Assembly: GCF_000376265.1 (NCBI RefSeq)
Contig: NZ_AQWU01000056.1
Coordinates: 1-41,094, forward strand
Origin: Thermus igniterrae ATCC 700962
GTDB taxonomy: Bacteria; Deinococcota; Deinococci; Deinococcales; Thermaceae
Direction: 5' to 3'
DNA length: 41,094 nucleotides
Shown here: one piece after another, positions 14,681 to 23,787 of the stretch
Numbering within the stretch: the first letter of the stretch is position 1
Layout: each line of letters begins with the position of its first letter
Translations under genes and position numbers: made by a program
Notes under the pieces: generated by a model
What the model was told of the DNA's origin: nothing
Seen by the model: the letters and a program-made list of their open reading frames with translations, nothing else
The model's database searches: none

Positions 14681-14709
14681 AGTATAGTGGTTTAGTCGGG
14701 ATTTGCCAG
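14681..14709 (-). promoter_or_regulatory. Promoter of the sufCBD operon
   Basis: On the minus strand CTGGCA (14704-14709, four of six matches to the -35 consensus) is followed after 17 bases by TATACT (14681-14686). It overlaps the end of the preceding P-loop gene. A second TATACT lies at 14658-14663, directly next to the inverted repeat, and may serve as an alternative -10 box. Confidence 0.55.
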
Positions 14710-17454
14710 GTGGAAGCCCAGGGCCTCGGGCAGGGCCAGGGGGCTTTGGGGAAGCCAGGCCTCCAGGTCGGGGCAGAAGCGCCCGAGGGCCCGGCCCAGC
14801 TGCAGGCGGAAGGGCCGGGGCAGGTGGCCCTGCCGCACCTCTTCCAGCTTGTGCCGGGCGGCCTCCCGTTCCCCCAGGCCCAGGAGGGCCAGCACCTCCA
14901 CCGCCCGGGCCTGGGCCTGGAGGCCGGGGTCCTCCAGGGGGGGTAGGGCCACGGTCTGGGCCAGGGCCTCCCCAAAGGCCCCTTCCCGGGCCAGGGCCTC
15001 CGCGTAGGCCAGCCGGGCCTGGGCCCTGAGGTAGGGGTTTTCCAGCCCCAGGAGGGGCCTGAGGAGGGCCTTGCCCTCCCTGGGGGGGAGGAGGAGGGCA
15101 AGCAGGCTCACCGTGTCCAGCCTCAAGGCGGTGTAGCGGTCGGTGGCCTCCTCGGGGATTTTCTCCAGCAGGTTTTCCAAAATCCTCTGGGCATGGGGGG
15201 CGCTAAGCCCTCCCAGGAAGGGGGCGCGGTAGGGCTGGCCGGCCTCCAGGAGGAGGTAGGTGGCCCCCAGGCGGAACAGGGTGCGCAGGTGGCGGTAGCG
15301 GGCCTCCTTGGGCCGCTCCTGGGTGGTGCGGAAGTAGGCCTCGGCCCGCTCCAGGAGGCTCAGGGCCTCAAAGGGATGGCCCCGGGCGGCCTCGAGGATG
15401 CCCGCCTCGCTCTCTACCCGGGCGCGGGTAAAGGGGTCCTCGGCCTCGGCCAGGGCCTTGCGGATGGCCTCTTCCGCCTCCCCGTAAAGCCCAAGCCGCC
15501 GGAGCAGGGTGGCGTAGCGGGCCCGCACCCGGGCCACCTCGTCCTTGGGCGCCCCGGCCTCCTCCAGGGCCTTGAGGCCCTCCTCCATGCGTTCCTTGGC
15601 CTCGAGGCTCCCCAGGCGCATGAGGAGGTCCCCCATCTGGTAGCGGGCCCGCCCCAGAAGGAGGGGGTCGTGGCCCACCTGGGCCAAGGCGGTGAGGGCC
15701 TCGGCGTAGCGGCCCAGGTCCTTGGCCACCAGGCCGCGCCAGAGTTGCACCCGGTCCCGCAGGAAGGGGGCCACGGGGAGGCTTTCCGCCTCGGCCACGA
15801 AGCGGGCCGCCTTCTCGTAGTCCCCTTTCCAGCGCTCCACCGCGGCCATGACCAAAAGCCCCTCGGCCTGGGCGGTCTGGTCCAGGAGGCCCAGGTCCCC
15901 CTTGGGGGGTAGGAGCTCCTCGGCCTCCTTGTAGAGGGCAGCGTCCGCCTTGGCCTCCGCCGCCTTGATGCGGGCCCAGGTCCTCAGGGAGGGGTCTTGT
16001 GCCTGGGAGAGCACCCTGAGGGCCTCCTCCGCCTCGGGGTGGGCGTACTGGCCCAGGACCGCCCGGTAGCGCACCACCACCGAGGCCAGGGCCTCGAGGT
16101 CCTCCCGGGGCCAGCCCTGGGCCTCCTCCCAGAGGCCCGGCAGGAGGGCCAGGCGGGCCGGGTCTTCCTGGAGAAGCTCCAGGAGGGCCCGGCGCTCCCC
16201 GGCCTTGTGGGCGTGGTGGAGCCGGCGAAAGAGGTTCTCCTTGGGGAAGAACTCCAGGGCCAGGCGGTGGAGCTCCTTGGGGGCCTCCTCGGGGAGGAGG
16301 CTACGCAGGGAGGGCCGCACCAGGCCCTCCCCCACCCAGTCCAAGAGGGCCCGCTCCGCCTGGGAGAGCCTTTCCAGGGGCTTGCCCAGGGCCCTTTCCA
16401 GAAGCTCCAGGGGAAAGGCAGGGTCGGCCTCGGGGCTGAAGGCGGCCAGGGCCAGGAGGAGGGGCCTCAGGGCGGGATCGTCCTGCAGGGGGGTCTTGGG
16501 GTCGTGCTTGGCCGCCTCCAGAAGGACCAGCCGGGAGAGCTCCCCGAAGTTGCGCCCTGCCTGGTTGACCAGGGCCTCCAGCCGCTCGGGGGGCAGGTGG
16601 GGGAGCCTCTCCCGCACGAAGCGCCGGGCCTCTTCCCGGCTGGGAGGGGAGAGGGGCTGGTGGGCCAGGGTGGGCGGGGGTTCGCTTAAGGCGGCCAGGT
16701 AGGGAATGGAGAGCCCCTTGAGCAGGGGTTCCAGCCAGGCCGCCAGCCCCCGTTGCCCCCCGTCAGGGCCCCGCAGGGGGAGGCCTTCCAGGGTGCCCTC
16801 TGCCTCCGCCCGCAGGAGGAGGGGATGGCCCTCCCGGTTGAGCCCCCGGGCCAGGAGGGTGAGGACCTCCTGCTGCAGGGCCCCCTGGAGGATGTAGGGC
16901 TGGGTGGGGGAGAGCTGGGCCAGGAGGGCCCGCACCTCCTCCGCCACCCCCAGGCTTTCCGCCAGGGGTACCAGGGCCTGGGCCAGCTCCCCCCCCAGGT
17001 TCAGGACCAGGGGCTCGCGGCCGGGCAGGGCGGAGAGGGCCCGGGCCAGGGCGGAGAGGAGCACCCCCTTGCCCGTGGCCGGCCCCCCTACCACCACCAT
17101 CTGCGGCCGCCCCCCCGCCTCCAGCTCCTTGAGGAAACGGCGGAAGATGCGCCGCTTGTCCCGGCCCAGGGCCTTGCGGGCGCTTTCCAGGAAGAGTTCC
17201 GCCGGGGGCGGTGGGGGGGTGAGGCCGGCCTCCTTGTACAGGTCGGCGATGACCCCATAGAGGCGTTCCTTCTCCTCGGGGCTTCCCAGGTCCTTGTAAA
17301 GGATGTTGCGCACGGTGCCCGAGCGCCCGCCCCGCTCGGCCATGAGGGCCTCCAGCCAGCGCAAGGAACCCCGCTTGCCCCGGTGGTCACGCCCCCCCAG
17401 GTGGGGGCGGAGGTCCTCGAGGTAGCGCAGCCAGGGTGTAGGAGCATCCGACAT
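14692..17454 (-). CDS. Large P-loop protein with TPR-like helical repeats (STAND-like)
   Basis: I do not recognise a named family for this 920-residue protein. Residues 1-95 are a charged helical domain that could bind nucleic acid or protein (PWLRYLEDLRPHLGG, then a proline run). A P-loop follows, GGPATGKG (about residues 123-130). It has glycine where most P-loops have Ser or Thr after the lysine, a form also seen in adenylate kinases. No classical Walker B (four hydrophobics then DE) is visible. From about residue 380 to the end the protein is all helical, with TPR-like units (YEKAARFVAEAES, YAEALTALAQ, YGEAEEAIRKALAEA). This resembles STAND-type signalling ATPases, but a catalytic role is unsure. 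The start is ATG 17452-17454, because a promoter lies directly upstream; an ATG 13 codons earlier falls inside the -35 region. It precedes the suf operon on the same strand. Confidence 0.65.
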   Translation of the reverse strand: MSDAPTPWLRYLEDLRPHLGGRDHRGKRGSLRWLEALMAERGGRSGTVRNILYKDLGSPEEKERLYGVIADLYKEAGLTPPPPPAELFLESARKALGRDKRRIFRRFLKELEAGGRPQMVVVGGPATGKGVLLSALARALSALPGREPLVLNLGGELAQALVPLAESLGVAEEVRALLAQLSPTQPYILQGALQQEVLTLLARGLNREGHPLLLRAEAEGTLEGLPLRGPDGGQRGLAAWLEPLLKGLSIPYLAALSEPPPTLAHQPLSPPSREEARRFVRERLPHLPPERLEALVNQAGRNFGELSRLVLLEAAKHDPKTPLQDDPALRPLLLALAAFSPEADPAFPLELLERALGKPLERLSQAERALLDWVGEGLVRPSLRSLLPEEAPKELHRLALEFFPKENLFRRLHHAHKAGERRALLELLQEDPARLALLPGLWEEAQGWPREDLEALASVVVRYRAVLGQYAHPEAEEALRVLSQAQDPSLRTWARIKAAEAKADAALYKEAEELLPPKGDLGLLDQTAQAEGLLVMAAVERWKGDYEKAARFVAEAESLPVAPFLRDRVQLWRGLVAKDLGRYAEALTALAQVGHDPLLLGRARYQMGDLLMRLGSLEAKERMEEGLKALEEAGAPKDEVARVRARYATLLRRLGLYGEAEEAIRKALAEAEDPFTRARVESEAGILEAARGHPFEALSLLERAEAYFRTTQERPKEARYRHLRTLFRLGATYLLLEAGQPYRAPFLGGLSAPHAQRILENLLEKIPEEATDRYTALRLDTVSLLALLLPPREGKALLRPLLGLENPYLRAQARLAYAEALAREGAFGEALAQTVALPPLEDPGLQAQARAVEVLALLGLGEREAARHKLEEVRQGHLPRPFRLQLGRALGRFCPDLEAWLPQSPLALPEALGFHLANPD

Positions 17455-17463
17455 GGTGGCTAC

Positions 17464-17492
17464 ACTATAAGTCCTTGGTATAGGTTTTTCCA
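17464..17492 (-). promoter_or_regulatory. Leaderless promoter of the P-loop/TPR gene
   Basis: TGGAAA (17487-17492, four of six consensus matches) is followed after 17 bases by TATAGT (17464-17469) on the minus strand. TATAGT ends nine bases before the ATG, so transcription should start at or within about three bases of it. This decides the start codon. Confidence 0.65.
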
Positions 17493-17521
17493 TACCCCAA
17501 CTTCGGTAAAGGATAAACGCA

Positions 17522-17548
17522 GGCGCCCCACCTGGGGGGCGGGGCGCC
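17522..17548 (-). terminator. Hairpin after isocitrate lyase
   Basis: GGCGCCCC (17522-17529) pairs perfectly with GGGGCGCC (17541-17548) around an 11-base loop. It lies 16 bases past the aceA stop on the minus strand and before the promoter of the next gene. No T-run is seen, as with other hairpins in this GC-rich window. Confidence 0.6.
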
Positions 17549-17564
17549 GGAAACCCTCTGGGGG

Positions 17565-18881
17565 CTAGTGGGCCACCTCGTTGAACTGGGCCTCCTCGGT
17601 GGAGCCCTTGAGGGCCAGGGTGGAGGCCTCCCCCTGGGTCAGGGCCAGGACCACCTCGTCAAAGTAGCCGGCCCCCACCTCCCGCTGGTGCTTCACCGCG
17701 GTGAAGCCCTGGGCCTGGGCCAGGAACTCCTTCTGCTGGAGCTCCACGAAGGCGGGCATGCCCCGGGCCTTGTAGCCCTTGGCCAGCTCCCAGATGTAGT
17801 AGTTCACCGTGTGCCAGCCGGCCAGGGTGATGAACTGGAACTTGTAGCCCATCTCCCCCAGCTCCCGGTTGAACTTGGCGATGGTCTCGTCGTCCAGGAA
17901 CTTCTTCCAGTTGAAGGAGGGGGAGAGGTTGTAGGCCAGGAGCTTGTCGGGGAACTCCCGCTTCACCGCCTCGGCGAACTTGCGGGCCTCCTCCAGGTCG
18001 GGCTTGGAGGTCTCCATCCAGATGACGTCCGCGTAAGGGGCGTAGGCCAGGGCCCGGGCGATGCCCGCCTCAATGCCGTTGCGCACCCGGTAGAAGCCCT
18101 CAGGGGTCCGCTCCCCGGGGAGGATGAAGGGCCGGTCCCGCTCGTCAATGTCGCTGGTGATGAGGGTGGCGGCCTCCGCGTCGGTGCGGGCGATGATCAC
18201 CGTGGGCACCCCCATGACGTCCGCCGCCAGGCGGGCGGCCTGCAGGGTGCGGATGTGCTGGGCGGTGGGCACCAGGACCTTGCCCCCCAGGTGGCCGCAC
18301 TTCTTCTCCGAGGCCAGCTGGTCCTCGTAGTGGATGCCCGCGGCCCCGGCCTCAATCATGGCCTTGGTGAGCTCAAAGACGTTCAGGGCTCCGCCGAAGC
18401 CCGCCTCGGCGTCGGCCACGATGGGCACGTACCAGTCCCGGGTGACCTTGCCCTCGGAGCGCTCAATCTGGTCGGCCCGCATGAGGGCGTTGTTGAGGCG
18501 CTTCACGATCTGGGGCACGGAGTTGTAAGGGTAAAGGGACTGGTCGGGGTAGGTCTGCCAGGCCAGGTTGGCGTCCGCGGCCACCTGCCAGCCGGAGAGG
18601 TAGATGGCCTCGAGGCCCGCCCGCACCATCTCCACCGCCATGGCCCCGGTGTAGGCCCCGAAGGTGTGCACGTAGGGCCGTTCGTGGAGGAGTTGCCAGA
18701 GTTTTTCCGCTCCTCGCTTGGCCAGGGTGTACTCCACCTTCACGCTGGGCCGGAGGCGCACCACGTCCTCGGGGCGGTAGTCCCGCCGCACCCCCTTCCA
18801 GCGGGGGTTGGTCTCCCACTCCCTGCGAAGCTCCTCCGCCTCCTGCCGCATCTCCGGGGTCAGCATGCTGAGGGGTTCCAT
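17565..18881 (-). CDS. aceA: Isocitrate lyase
   Basis: The 438-residue enzyme splits isocitrate to glyoxylate and succinate, the first step of the glyoxylate bypass used for growth on acetate or fatty acids. The catalytic loop KKCGHLGGK (K193 to K201, with C195 as the catalytic cysteine) is intact. Other family blocks are [20 protein letters not shown] and [10 protein letters not shown]. The length is that of the short bacterial form. The ATG at 18879-18881 follows GGAGGT at a normal distance. No malate synthase gene lies in the window. The 114-base upstream gap contains a GTGTG/CACAC dyad (18929-18953) that may bind a CRP-like regulator. It is followed by a strong hairpin. Confidence 0.96.
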   Translation of the reverse strand: MEPLSMLTPEMRQEAEELRREWETNPRWKGVRRDYRPEDVVRLRPSVKVEYTLAKRGAEKLWQLLHERPYVHTFGAYTGAMAVEMVRAGLEAIYLSGWQVAADANLAWQTYPDQSLYPYNSVPQIVKRLNNALMRADQIERSEGKVTRDWYVPIVADAEAGFGGALNVFELTKAMIEAGAAGIHYEDQLASEKKCGHLGGKVLVPTAQHIRTLQAARLAADVMGVPTVIIARTDAEAATLITSDIDERDRPFILPGERTPEGFYRVRNGIEAGIARALAYAPYADVIWMETSKPDLEEARKFAEAVKREFPDKLLAYNLSPSFNWKKFLDDETIAKFNRELGEMGYKFQFITLAGWHTVNYYIWELAKGYKARGMPAFVELQQKEFLAQAQGFTAVKHQREVGAGYFDEVVLALTQGEASTLALKGSTEEAQFNEVAH

Positions 18882-18928
18882 GCGCCACCTCCAGGGTTCA
18901 GTCTGGGGGTGGCGGCTTGGGCGGTGTA

Positions 18929-18953
18929 GTGTGTAAGCCCAGGAGCTTCACAC
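18929..18953. promoter_or_regulatory. Imperfect dyad upstream of isocitrate lyase
   Basis: GTGTGTAAGC (18929-18938) and GCTTCACAC (18945-18953) form an inverted pair around six bases, with one extra base in the left arm. The GTGTG/CACAC half-sites recall CRP-family sites, though the inner spacing is not the classical one. It lies 48 bases before the aceA start. No clear -10 or -35 pair is seen. Confidence 0.4.
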
Positions 18954-18995
18954 GGAGGAGTGGTGTTTTGAGTGCAAAGGTACACCGCTTGGGCC

Positions 18996-20327
18996 CTACC
19001 GGGCCTGCTGGGCGGCGATGAGGAGGGGGTCCCAGACCGGGCTGTAGGGGGGGGCATAGGCCAGGTCCAGGCCCAGGAGGTCCTCCAGGGTGCCCTCCCG
19101 GTGGAGGAGGGCGGCCAGGGCGTTAATGCGCAGGGCCCCGTGGCCGTGGGCCACCACCGCCCCGCCCAGGAGCCTTTCCGTGCCCTCCTCGTACACCAGC
19201 TCCACCCAGAGGGGCTGGCTTCCCGGGTAGTAGTGGGCCCCATCGCGGCTTTGGATGAAGACCTTGCGGGCCCGGAAGCCCTCCCTTTGCGCCGCCTCCA
19301 GGGAGAGCCCGGTGGTGGCCACCGCCAGGCCGAAGGCCTTGAAGATGGCCGTGCCCACCACCCCGGCGAAGCGGGCCTCCTGGCCGGCGATGTTGCTTCC
19401 GGCCGTGCGCCCGTGCTTGTTGGCCACATCCCCCAGGGGAAGCCAGTAGGGGCGCTTCAGGACCCGGTGGAAGCTTTCCGCCACGTCCCCAGCGGCATAA
19501 ACCCCTTCCAGGTTCGTCCGCATGCCCTCATCCGTGGCGATGGCCCCCGTGGGCCCCAGGGCCACCCCCATGGCCTGGGCCAGTCCGGTGTTGGGGCGGA
19601 TGCCGGTGGCTAGGAGGACCAGATCCGCGGGGACCACCCCTTCCGAGGTCTCCACCGCCTCCACCCGCCCCGTTCCCCTGAGGGCCTCCACCCGCACCCC
19701 CGTCCAGACCTCCACCCCGTGGCGCTCCAGCTCCTCCCGCAGGAGGTCCCCCACCTCTGTGTCCCAGTGGGGCAGGGGGCGGTCCTTGGCCTCCAGGAGG
19801 GTCACCTCCAGGCCCCGCTTGCGGAAGGCCTCCGCCACCTCGAGGCCGATGTACCCCGCTCCCAGGATGGCGGCCCGCCGGGCCCCCGGCAGGGCCTTTA
19901 GGAGCCTTTCCCCGTCCTCCATGCTCCTTAAGGTGTAGACCCCCTCCTGCTCCGTGCCGGGAATGGGGGGAATGAGGGGCTTGGCCCCCGTGGCCAGGAC
20001 CAGGTAGTCGTACCGGTCCTGGAAGGTCCGGCCTTCCCCGTGGTCAAAGACCGTGAGGACCCGGAGGTCCGGGTCCACGTCCACCACCTCGTGGCGGGTG
20101 TGGACGGCGATGCCCTGCCTGCGGAACTCCTCGGGGGTCCGGGCCAGGAGTTTTTCCAGCCCGGGGATCTCCCCGGAAAGCACGTAGGGCAGGCCACAGG
20201 CCCCGTAGGAGACGAAGCCCGACTTCTCGTAGACCACCACCTCCAGCTCCGGGTTCTCCCGCTTGGCCTTGGCGGCGGCGGAGGCCCCGCCCGCCACGCC
20301 CCCGATCACCACCATGCGCTTACCCAT
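18996..20327 (-). CDS. CoA-disulfide reductase (FAD/NAD(P)H-dependent)
   Basis: The 443-residue flavoprotein belongs to the single-cysteine branch of the disulfide reductases. It has the FAD-binding motif VVIGGVAGGASAAAK at the N-terminus, the active-site cysteine in SYGACGLPYV (C44), the NAD(P)-binding GAGYIGLEVAE (about 155-165) and the second FAD contact VYAAGDVAE. CoA-disulfide reductase of T. thermophilus is of this type, and related enzymes also reduce polysulfide or NADH-dependent persulfides. There is no C-terminal rhodanese domain, so it is not the longer CoADR-Rhd form. The start is ATG 20325-20327 with CACAAT six bases upstream, a possible leaderless promoter; ATG 20313-20315 is an alternative. 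The aceA gene follows on the same strand after 114 bases. Confidence 0.85.
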   Translation of the reverse strand: MGKRMVVIGGVAGGASAAAKAKRENPELEVVVYEKSGFVSYGACGLPYVLSGEIPGLEKLLARTPEEFRRQGIAVHTRHEVVDVDPDLRVLTVFDHGEGRTFQDRYDYLVLATGAKPLIPPIPGTEQEGVYTLRSMEDGERLLKALPGARRAAILGAGYIGLEVAEAFRKRGLEVTLLEAKDRPLPHWDTEVGDLLREELERHGVEVWTGVRVEALRGTGRVEAVETSEGVVPADLVLLATGIRPNTGLAQAMGVALGPTGAIATDEGMRTNLEGVYAAGDVAESFHRVLKRPYWLPLGDVANKHGRTAGSNIAGQEARFAGVVGTAIFKAFGLAVATTGLSLEAAQREGFRARKVFIQSRDGAHYYPGSQPLWVELVYEEGTERLLGGAVVAHGHGALRINALAALLHREGTLEDLLGLDLAYAPPYSPVWDPLLIAAQQAR

Positions 20328-20333
20328 GGGGGC

Positions 20334-20339
20334 ATTGTG
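20334..20339 (-). promoter_or_regulatory. Candidate -10 box for CoA-disulfide reductase
   Basis: CACAAT on the minus strand ends six bases before the ATG at 20327, fitting the leaderless pattern. The upstream TTGCCC is only 13 bases away, too close for a normal -35, so support is weak. Confidence 0.35.
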
Positions 20340-20367
20340 CCACGCCCCCCCGGGGCAAGATGTCCCG

Positions 20368-21048
20368 CTACCCTGCGGGTTGGACCACCTCTTCCCGGGC
20401 CAGCCTTCCCCCCTTCAGGTACAGGATGCGCTCGGCCCGGGCGGCCAGCTCCAGGTCGTGGGTGACCAGGATGAGGGTCCTCTCCTTCCCCGCCTCAAAA
20501 AGGAGGGCCGCCACCTGCTCGCGGCTTTCCGCGTCCAGGTTCCCCGTGGGCTCGTCGGCGAAGAGGACCGGAGGGTCCAGGGCTAGGGCCCGGGCCAGGG
20601 CCACCCGTTGCTGCTCCCCTCCCGAGAGGCGGCTTGGCAGGTGGTGGAGGCGGTGGGCGAGCCCCACCCGCTCCAGGAGGGCGAAGGCCTGCTCCTGCCT
20701 CTCCTTGCGGGGCCGGCCCGCCAGGAGGAGGGGAAAGGCCACGTTCTCCCAGGCGGTGAGGGTGGGGATCAGGTTCCACTGCTGGAAGACGAAGCCCATG
20801 TGCTTGAGGCGTACCCGGGCCCGCTCGTCCTCGGGGAGCTGGTGGAGGGCGAGGCCGTCCAGGTAGACCCCGCCCTCGCTGGGCAGGTCAAAGCCCGCCA
20901 GAAGGTTGAGGAGGGTGGTCTTGCCGCTTCCTGAAGGCCCCACCACCGCGGTGGCTCCCCTGGGGAAGGCGTAGGTGAAGCCCAGGAGGGCCACCACCTC
21001 CTTTTCCCCTTGCCGGTAGCGTTTGCTGAGGTTTTCCGCGCGCAACAT
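20368..21048 (-). CDS. ABC transporter ATP-binding protein (LolD/MacB type)
   Basis: The 226-residue ATPase has Walker A in [19 protein letters not shown], a Q-loop ([11 protein letters not shown]), the signature [15 protein letters not shown], Walker B in [11 protein letters not shown] and the switch histidine in LVTHD. The sequence DEPTGNLD and the motif [16 protein letters not shown] are typical of the MacB/LolD/FtsE group, which moves lipoproteins, peptides or drugs using mechanical coupling. The partner permease lies 14 bases upstream on the same strand, so the two form a complete dimeric exporter unit. The substrate cannot be told from sequence. Confidence 0.9.
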   Translation of the reverse strand: MLRAENLSKRYRQGEKEVVALLGFTYAFPRGATAVVGPSGSGKTTLLNLLAGFDLPSEGGVYLDGLALHQLPEDERARVRLKHMGFVFQQWNLIPTLTAWENVAFPLLLAGRPRKERQEQAFALLERVGLAHRLHHLPSRLSGGEQQRVALARALALDPPVLFADEPTGNLDAESREQVAALLFEAGKERTLILVTHDLELAARAERILYLKGGRLAREEVVQPAG

Positions 21049-21062
21049 CGGGCCTCCTTGGG

Positions 21063-22205
21063 CTAGACCCGCCCCAGGGCCTCCACCACGGGGATGCGGC
21101 TAGCGTGGTAGGCGGGAAGGAGGCCAGCCAAAAGCCCCAGGAGGAGGGCCACCAGGAGGGCGAAGAGGGAGAGGCGGGGGGTCACGGCGGAGAGGGCCAG
21201 GCCCACCTGGTCCAGGGTGTAGAGGTTGATGGCGAAGGAAACGACGCCCCCCAGGGCCAGGCCCAAGGTACCCCCCAGGAGGGCGAGGAGGAGGGCCTCC
21301 AGCACCACCAGGCGGAAGATGAAGCCCCGCCTGGCCCCCAGGGCCCGCATGACCCCGAACTCCCGGATGCGCTCGTAGACGCTCATCATCACCGTGTTGG
21401 CCACCAGAAGCCCCCCCACGATGAGGGCCACCAGGCTGATGCCGAAACGCACCAGGTCGCTGATGCGCAGGGCGCGCTCGGCGAAGCGCATGACCTCCCC
21501 CGTGGTCTGGGCCTTGAGGCCGGGCACGGCCGCCTCCAGGGCCCGGGCTACCTCTTCCGCCTTCTGCCCGGGGTTCAGGGCCACTAGGACGGCGCTGTAG
21601 TTCTCCGTGCCCAGCACCTGCTGCAGGGGGGCCAGGGGAACGAAGATGAGGTTGTCCGCCAGGCCCCCGCTTTCCTCCAGGATGCCCACCACCTTAAGGC
21701 CCACCTGGGGAGACAGCCTTAAGGGGCTTCCTAGGGAGAGCTGGCTCCGCTTGGCCACCTTGCCCCCCACCACCGCCCCCCCTTCCGTGGGCACCAGGCG
21801 GCCCTCCCTGGCCCGCACCCCGGGGTAGAGGAGGTCCGGCCCCACCCCCGGGGGTAGGCCCTGGAAGAAGAAGCTGGTCTGGGGGTCAAACCCTCCGCGG
21901 GCCAGGAAGAGGGTGGGGACCAGGGCCCGCACCCCCAGGGCCTGCCCGGCCTCCTGGAGGGCGGCCAGCTGCCTGGGGGTGATCTCCGGGTAGCCGCCAA
22001 ACCCCAGGCCCTCCGTGCCCTCGGGCACCACCTGGATGGCGGGGCCCACCCGGGAGAGTTCCTGGAAGAGGGAGCGCCGCAGGCCCTCGCCGAAGGAGAG
22101 GAAAAGGACCATGCTGGCGGTGGCGATCAGAACCCCCAGGAGGGTGAGGAGGCTCCGCACGGGACGGGCCAGGAGGTTGCGCAGGACCAGGTGGAGGATC
22201 TCCAT
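21063..22205 (-). CDS. ABC transporter permease (MacB/FtsX family)
   Basis: The 380-residue permease has the MacB/FtsX layout: one N-terminal transmembrane helix ([20 protein letters not shown]), a large extracytoplasmic domain of about 230 residues, then three more helices near the C-terminus (from about residue 265). The block [20 protein letters not shown] between helices 2 and 3 is the coupling region characteristic of the family, and the end [10 protein letters not shown] is typical too. It lies directly upstream of its ATPase. The extracytoplasmic domain contains [11 protein letters not shown] and resembles the MacB periplasmic core. Substrate unknown. TAAGCT eight bases before the ATG could be a leaderless -10 box. 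Confidence 0.87.
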   Translation of the reverse strand: MEILHLVLRNLLARPVRSLLTLLGVLIATASMVLFLSFGEGLRRSLFQELSRVGPAIQVVPEGTEGLGFGGYPEITPRQLAALQEAGQALGVRALVPTLFLARGGFDPQTSFFFQGLPPGVGPDLLYPGVRAREGRLVPTEGGAVVGGKVAKRSQLSLGSPLRLSPQVGLKVVGILEESGGLADNLIFVPLAPLQQVLGTENYSAVLVALNPGQKAEEVARALEAAVPGLKAQTTGEVMRFAERALRISDLVRFGISLVALIVGGLLVANTVMMSVYERIREFGVMRALGARRGFIFRLVVLEALLLALLGGTLGLALGGVVSFAINLYTLDQVGLALSAVTPRLSLFALLVALLLGLLAGLLPAYHASRIPVVEALGRV

Positions 22206-22258
22206 GCCCCCTGAGCTTACCTTGCTCCCCTGCCATCGGGGTGGCGGGGGCTACAGGG

Positions 22259-22534
22259 CTAGAGCAGGCGCTCCACGAACTGGGTCTCCAGGGCCTCGAG
22301 GAACTGCCTGGGGTCCACCTTCTGCCGCTCGGGATGCTGGTAGTAGGCGGCCTCGGCCTGCTCAAAGTCCTCGTGGGCCACGAACCAGAGAAAGTCCCGC
22401 TCCGAAAGCCAGTAGGCCCCCAGGATCTGGAAGCCCGTGGCCTGCCTTAGGGGAACGATGGTCTCCAGGAAGACCCGCTGGAAGGCCTCCCTGGTCCCCT
22501 CCTTGAGCCGGTAGCGCCGCATCTGGACCTTCAT
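22259..22534 (-). CDS. NIPSNAP-like dimeric alpha-beta barrel protein
   Basis: This 91-residue cytoplasmic protein starts MKVQMRRYRLKEGTREAF and carries the pattern of NIPSNAP-type ferredoxin-like barrels: a strand, a helix with FLETIVPLRQATGFQILGAYWL, a strand with DFLWFVAHEDFEQAEAAYY and a short C-terminal helix. Such domains form homodimers and have varied or unknown roles. I choose ATG 22532-22534. A GTG 13 codons upstream (22571-22573) would start inside a perfect hairpin and lacks a ribosome binding site at proper spacing. The ABC exporter follows on the same strand after 53 bases. The transposon TnpB gene diverges from it upstream. Confidence 0.65.
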   Translation of the reverse strand: MKVQMRRYRLKEGTREAFQRVFLETIVPLRQATGFQILGAYWLSERDFLWFVAHEDFEQAEAAYYQHPERQKVDPRQFLEALETQFVERLL

Positions 22535-22623
22535 CCCAATGGGGTCTAGGGCGGGAAACCCCAGGCCGCCCACGGGCGGCTACACCCCCTCACCTCCCTT
22601 GCGTAGTTTATTACGCTACTTTT

Positions 22624-23787
22624 GTGCAGACCCTCACCCTGCGCTGCACCCTCAAGCCCACCCCCGAGCAGGCCGCGGCCCTGGAGAAGACCGTGCACCT
22701 CTTCACCCAGGCCTGCAACCACACCCTGTGGGTGGCCAGGGAGAGGAGGGAGTTCCGCCGGTTCAAACTGCACCACCTGGTCTATAAAGACCTTCGGGGT
22801 ATGGGCCTTTCCGCCAACCTGGCCGTGCAGGTGGTGGCCCGGGTGGGCCGGAGGCAGGGGAACCGGGCCAAGGCCTATCGGCCCACCTCCTGTGCCTTTG
22901 ACCAGCGGACGCTTTCCCTCCGGGGGGAGGCGGTTTCCCTCTCCACCGTTTCCGGCCGGATGCGTGTCCCCATGAAGCTGGGGGAGTACCAGCGGCAGGT
23001 CCTTGGGAAGGCGGTGAGCGTGCAGGGGGGTGTTCTGGTCCGGGGATCCAAGGGGAGGTGGCATATCTACCTGACCCTCAGGGTAGAGGTCCCGGAGCCC
23101 CCCCAGGGTGGGGGGAAGGTGGTGGGGGTGGACCTAGGGCAGCGGGCCCTGGCCACCCTCTCCACGGGGGTGCAGTTCTCTGGAGGACCCCTCAAGGGGA
23201 AGCGTCTGCACTACCTGCGGAAGCGGGCCGAGATCCGCTCCAAACTGGACCGCCCTTCCCTACGCACCAGGGGGGTAAAGCGCCTCTGGGCACGGCTTGG
23301 GGGAAGGGAGGCCCGCTTCGTGAACCACACCCTGCATACCCTGGCGAGGCGCATCGTGGACAGCCTGGAGCCCGGGGACACCCTGGCCATTGAGGACCTC
23401 ACCGGGCTCAGGGGCCGCACCAGGAGGCGAGGTCCTGAGGAGCGCTATCTGCACGAGCTCTGGCCCTACGCCCGCTTCCGCTCCTTCCTGGAGTACAAGG
23501 CCAGGCTGAGGGGGATACGGGTGGTGGCGGTGGACCCCAAGCACACCAGCCAGGAGTGCCCCCGTTGCGGGCACACCGCCCGAGAGAACCGGAAGACCCA
23601 GTCCCTCTTTCGCTGCGTGGCCTGTGGGTTTCAGCACAACGCCGACTGGGTAGCGGCTACCAACATTGCCCGAAGAGCTGGCTCTACGGGCATGGGCCGC
23701 TGTAAACCGGCCCCTATTCTGAGGGTGTCTTCTCCCCATCGTCCTCCTTCGGAAAGCCCTAGCCAGAACACGCTAGTGTTGGGTTAG
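22624..23787 (+). CDS. tnpB: RNA-guided nuclease TnpB of an IS1341-type element
   Basis: The 387-residue protein has an intact split RuvC nuclease: D170 in GVDLGQ, E257 in LAIEDLTGL and D341 in HNADWVAATNI. A zinc finger lies between the last two (C312/C315 in CPRCG and C331/C334 in CVACG). TnpB proteins with these residues are RNA-guided DNA endonucleases, using an RNA from the element's right end as guide. The start GTG 22624 has no ribosome binding site. The C-terminal 35 residues are low-complexity, Pro- and Ser-rich, as usual where the gene overlaps its guide RNA. No TnpA recombinase is present. Length and motifs suggest a working protein and not a decayed one. Confidence 0.92.
   Translation: MQTLTLRCTLKPTPEQAAALEKTVHLFTQACNHTLWVARERREFRRFKLHHLVYKDLRGMGLSANLAVQVVARVGRRQGNRAKAYRPTSCAFDQRTLSLRGEAVSLSTVSGRMRVPMKLGEYQRQVLGKAVSVQGGVLVRGSKGRWHIYLTLRVEVPEPPQGGGKVVGVDLGQRALATLSTGVQFSGGPLKGKRLHYLRKRAEIRSKLDRPSLRTRGVKRLWARLGGREARFVNHTLHTLARRIVDSLEPGDTLAIEDLTGLRGRTRRRGPEERYLHELWPYARFRSFLEYKARLRGIRVVAVDPKHTSQECPRCGHTARENRKTQSLFRCVACGFQHNADWVAATNIARRAGSTGMGRCKPAPILRVSSPHRPPSESPSQNTLVLG

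Noticed and set aside
17455-17493. Upstream ATG giving 13 extra residues to the P-loop/TPR protein
   Set aside because: This ATG lies in the -35 region of a good promoter whose -10 box is nine bases before the second ATG, so the extension would not be transcribed.
17526-17537. CCCCACCTGGGG, identical to the core of the copZ operator, after isocitrate lyase
   Set aside because: It lies within the terminator hairpin of aceA, away from any start site, and its outer arms differ. A CsoR site here would have no promoter to control. Chance is more likely in GC-rich DNA.
22535-22573. Longer start (GTG 22573) for the NIPSNAP-like protein
   Set aside because: The added 13 residues are not part of the fold, the codon sits in a perfect hairpin, and the GGGAGGT upstream is about 18 bases away, too far for a ribosome binding site.
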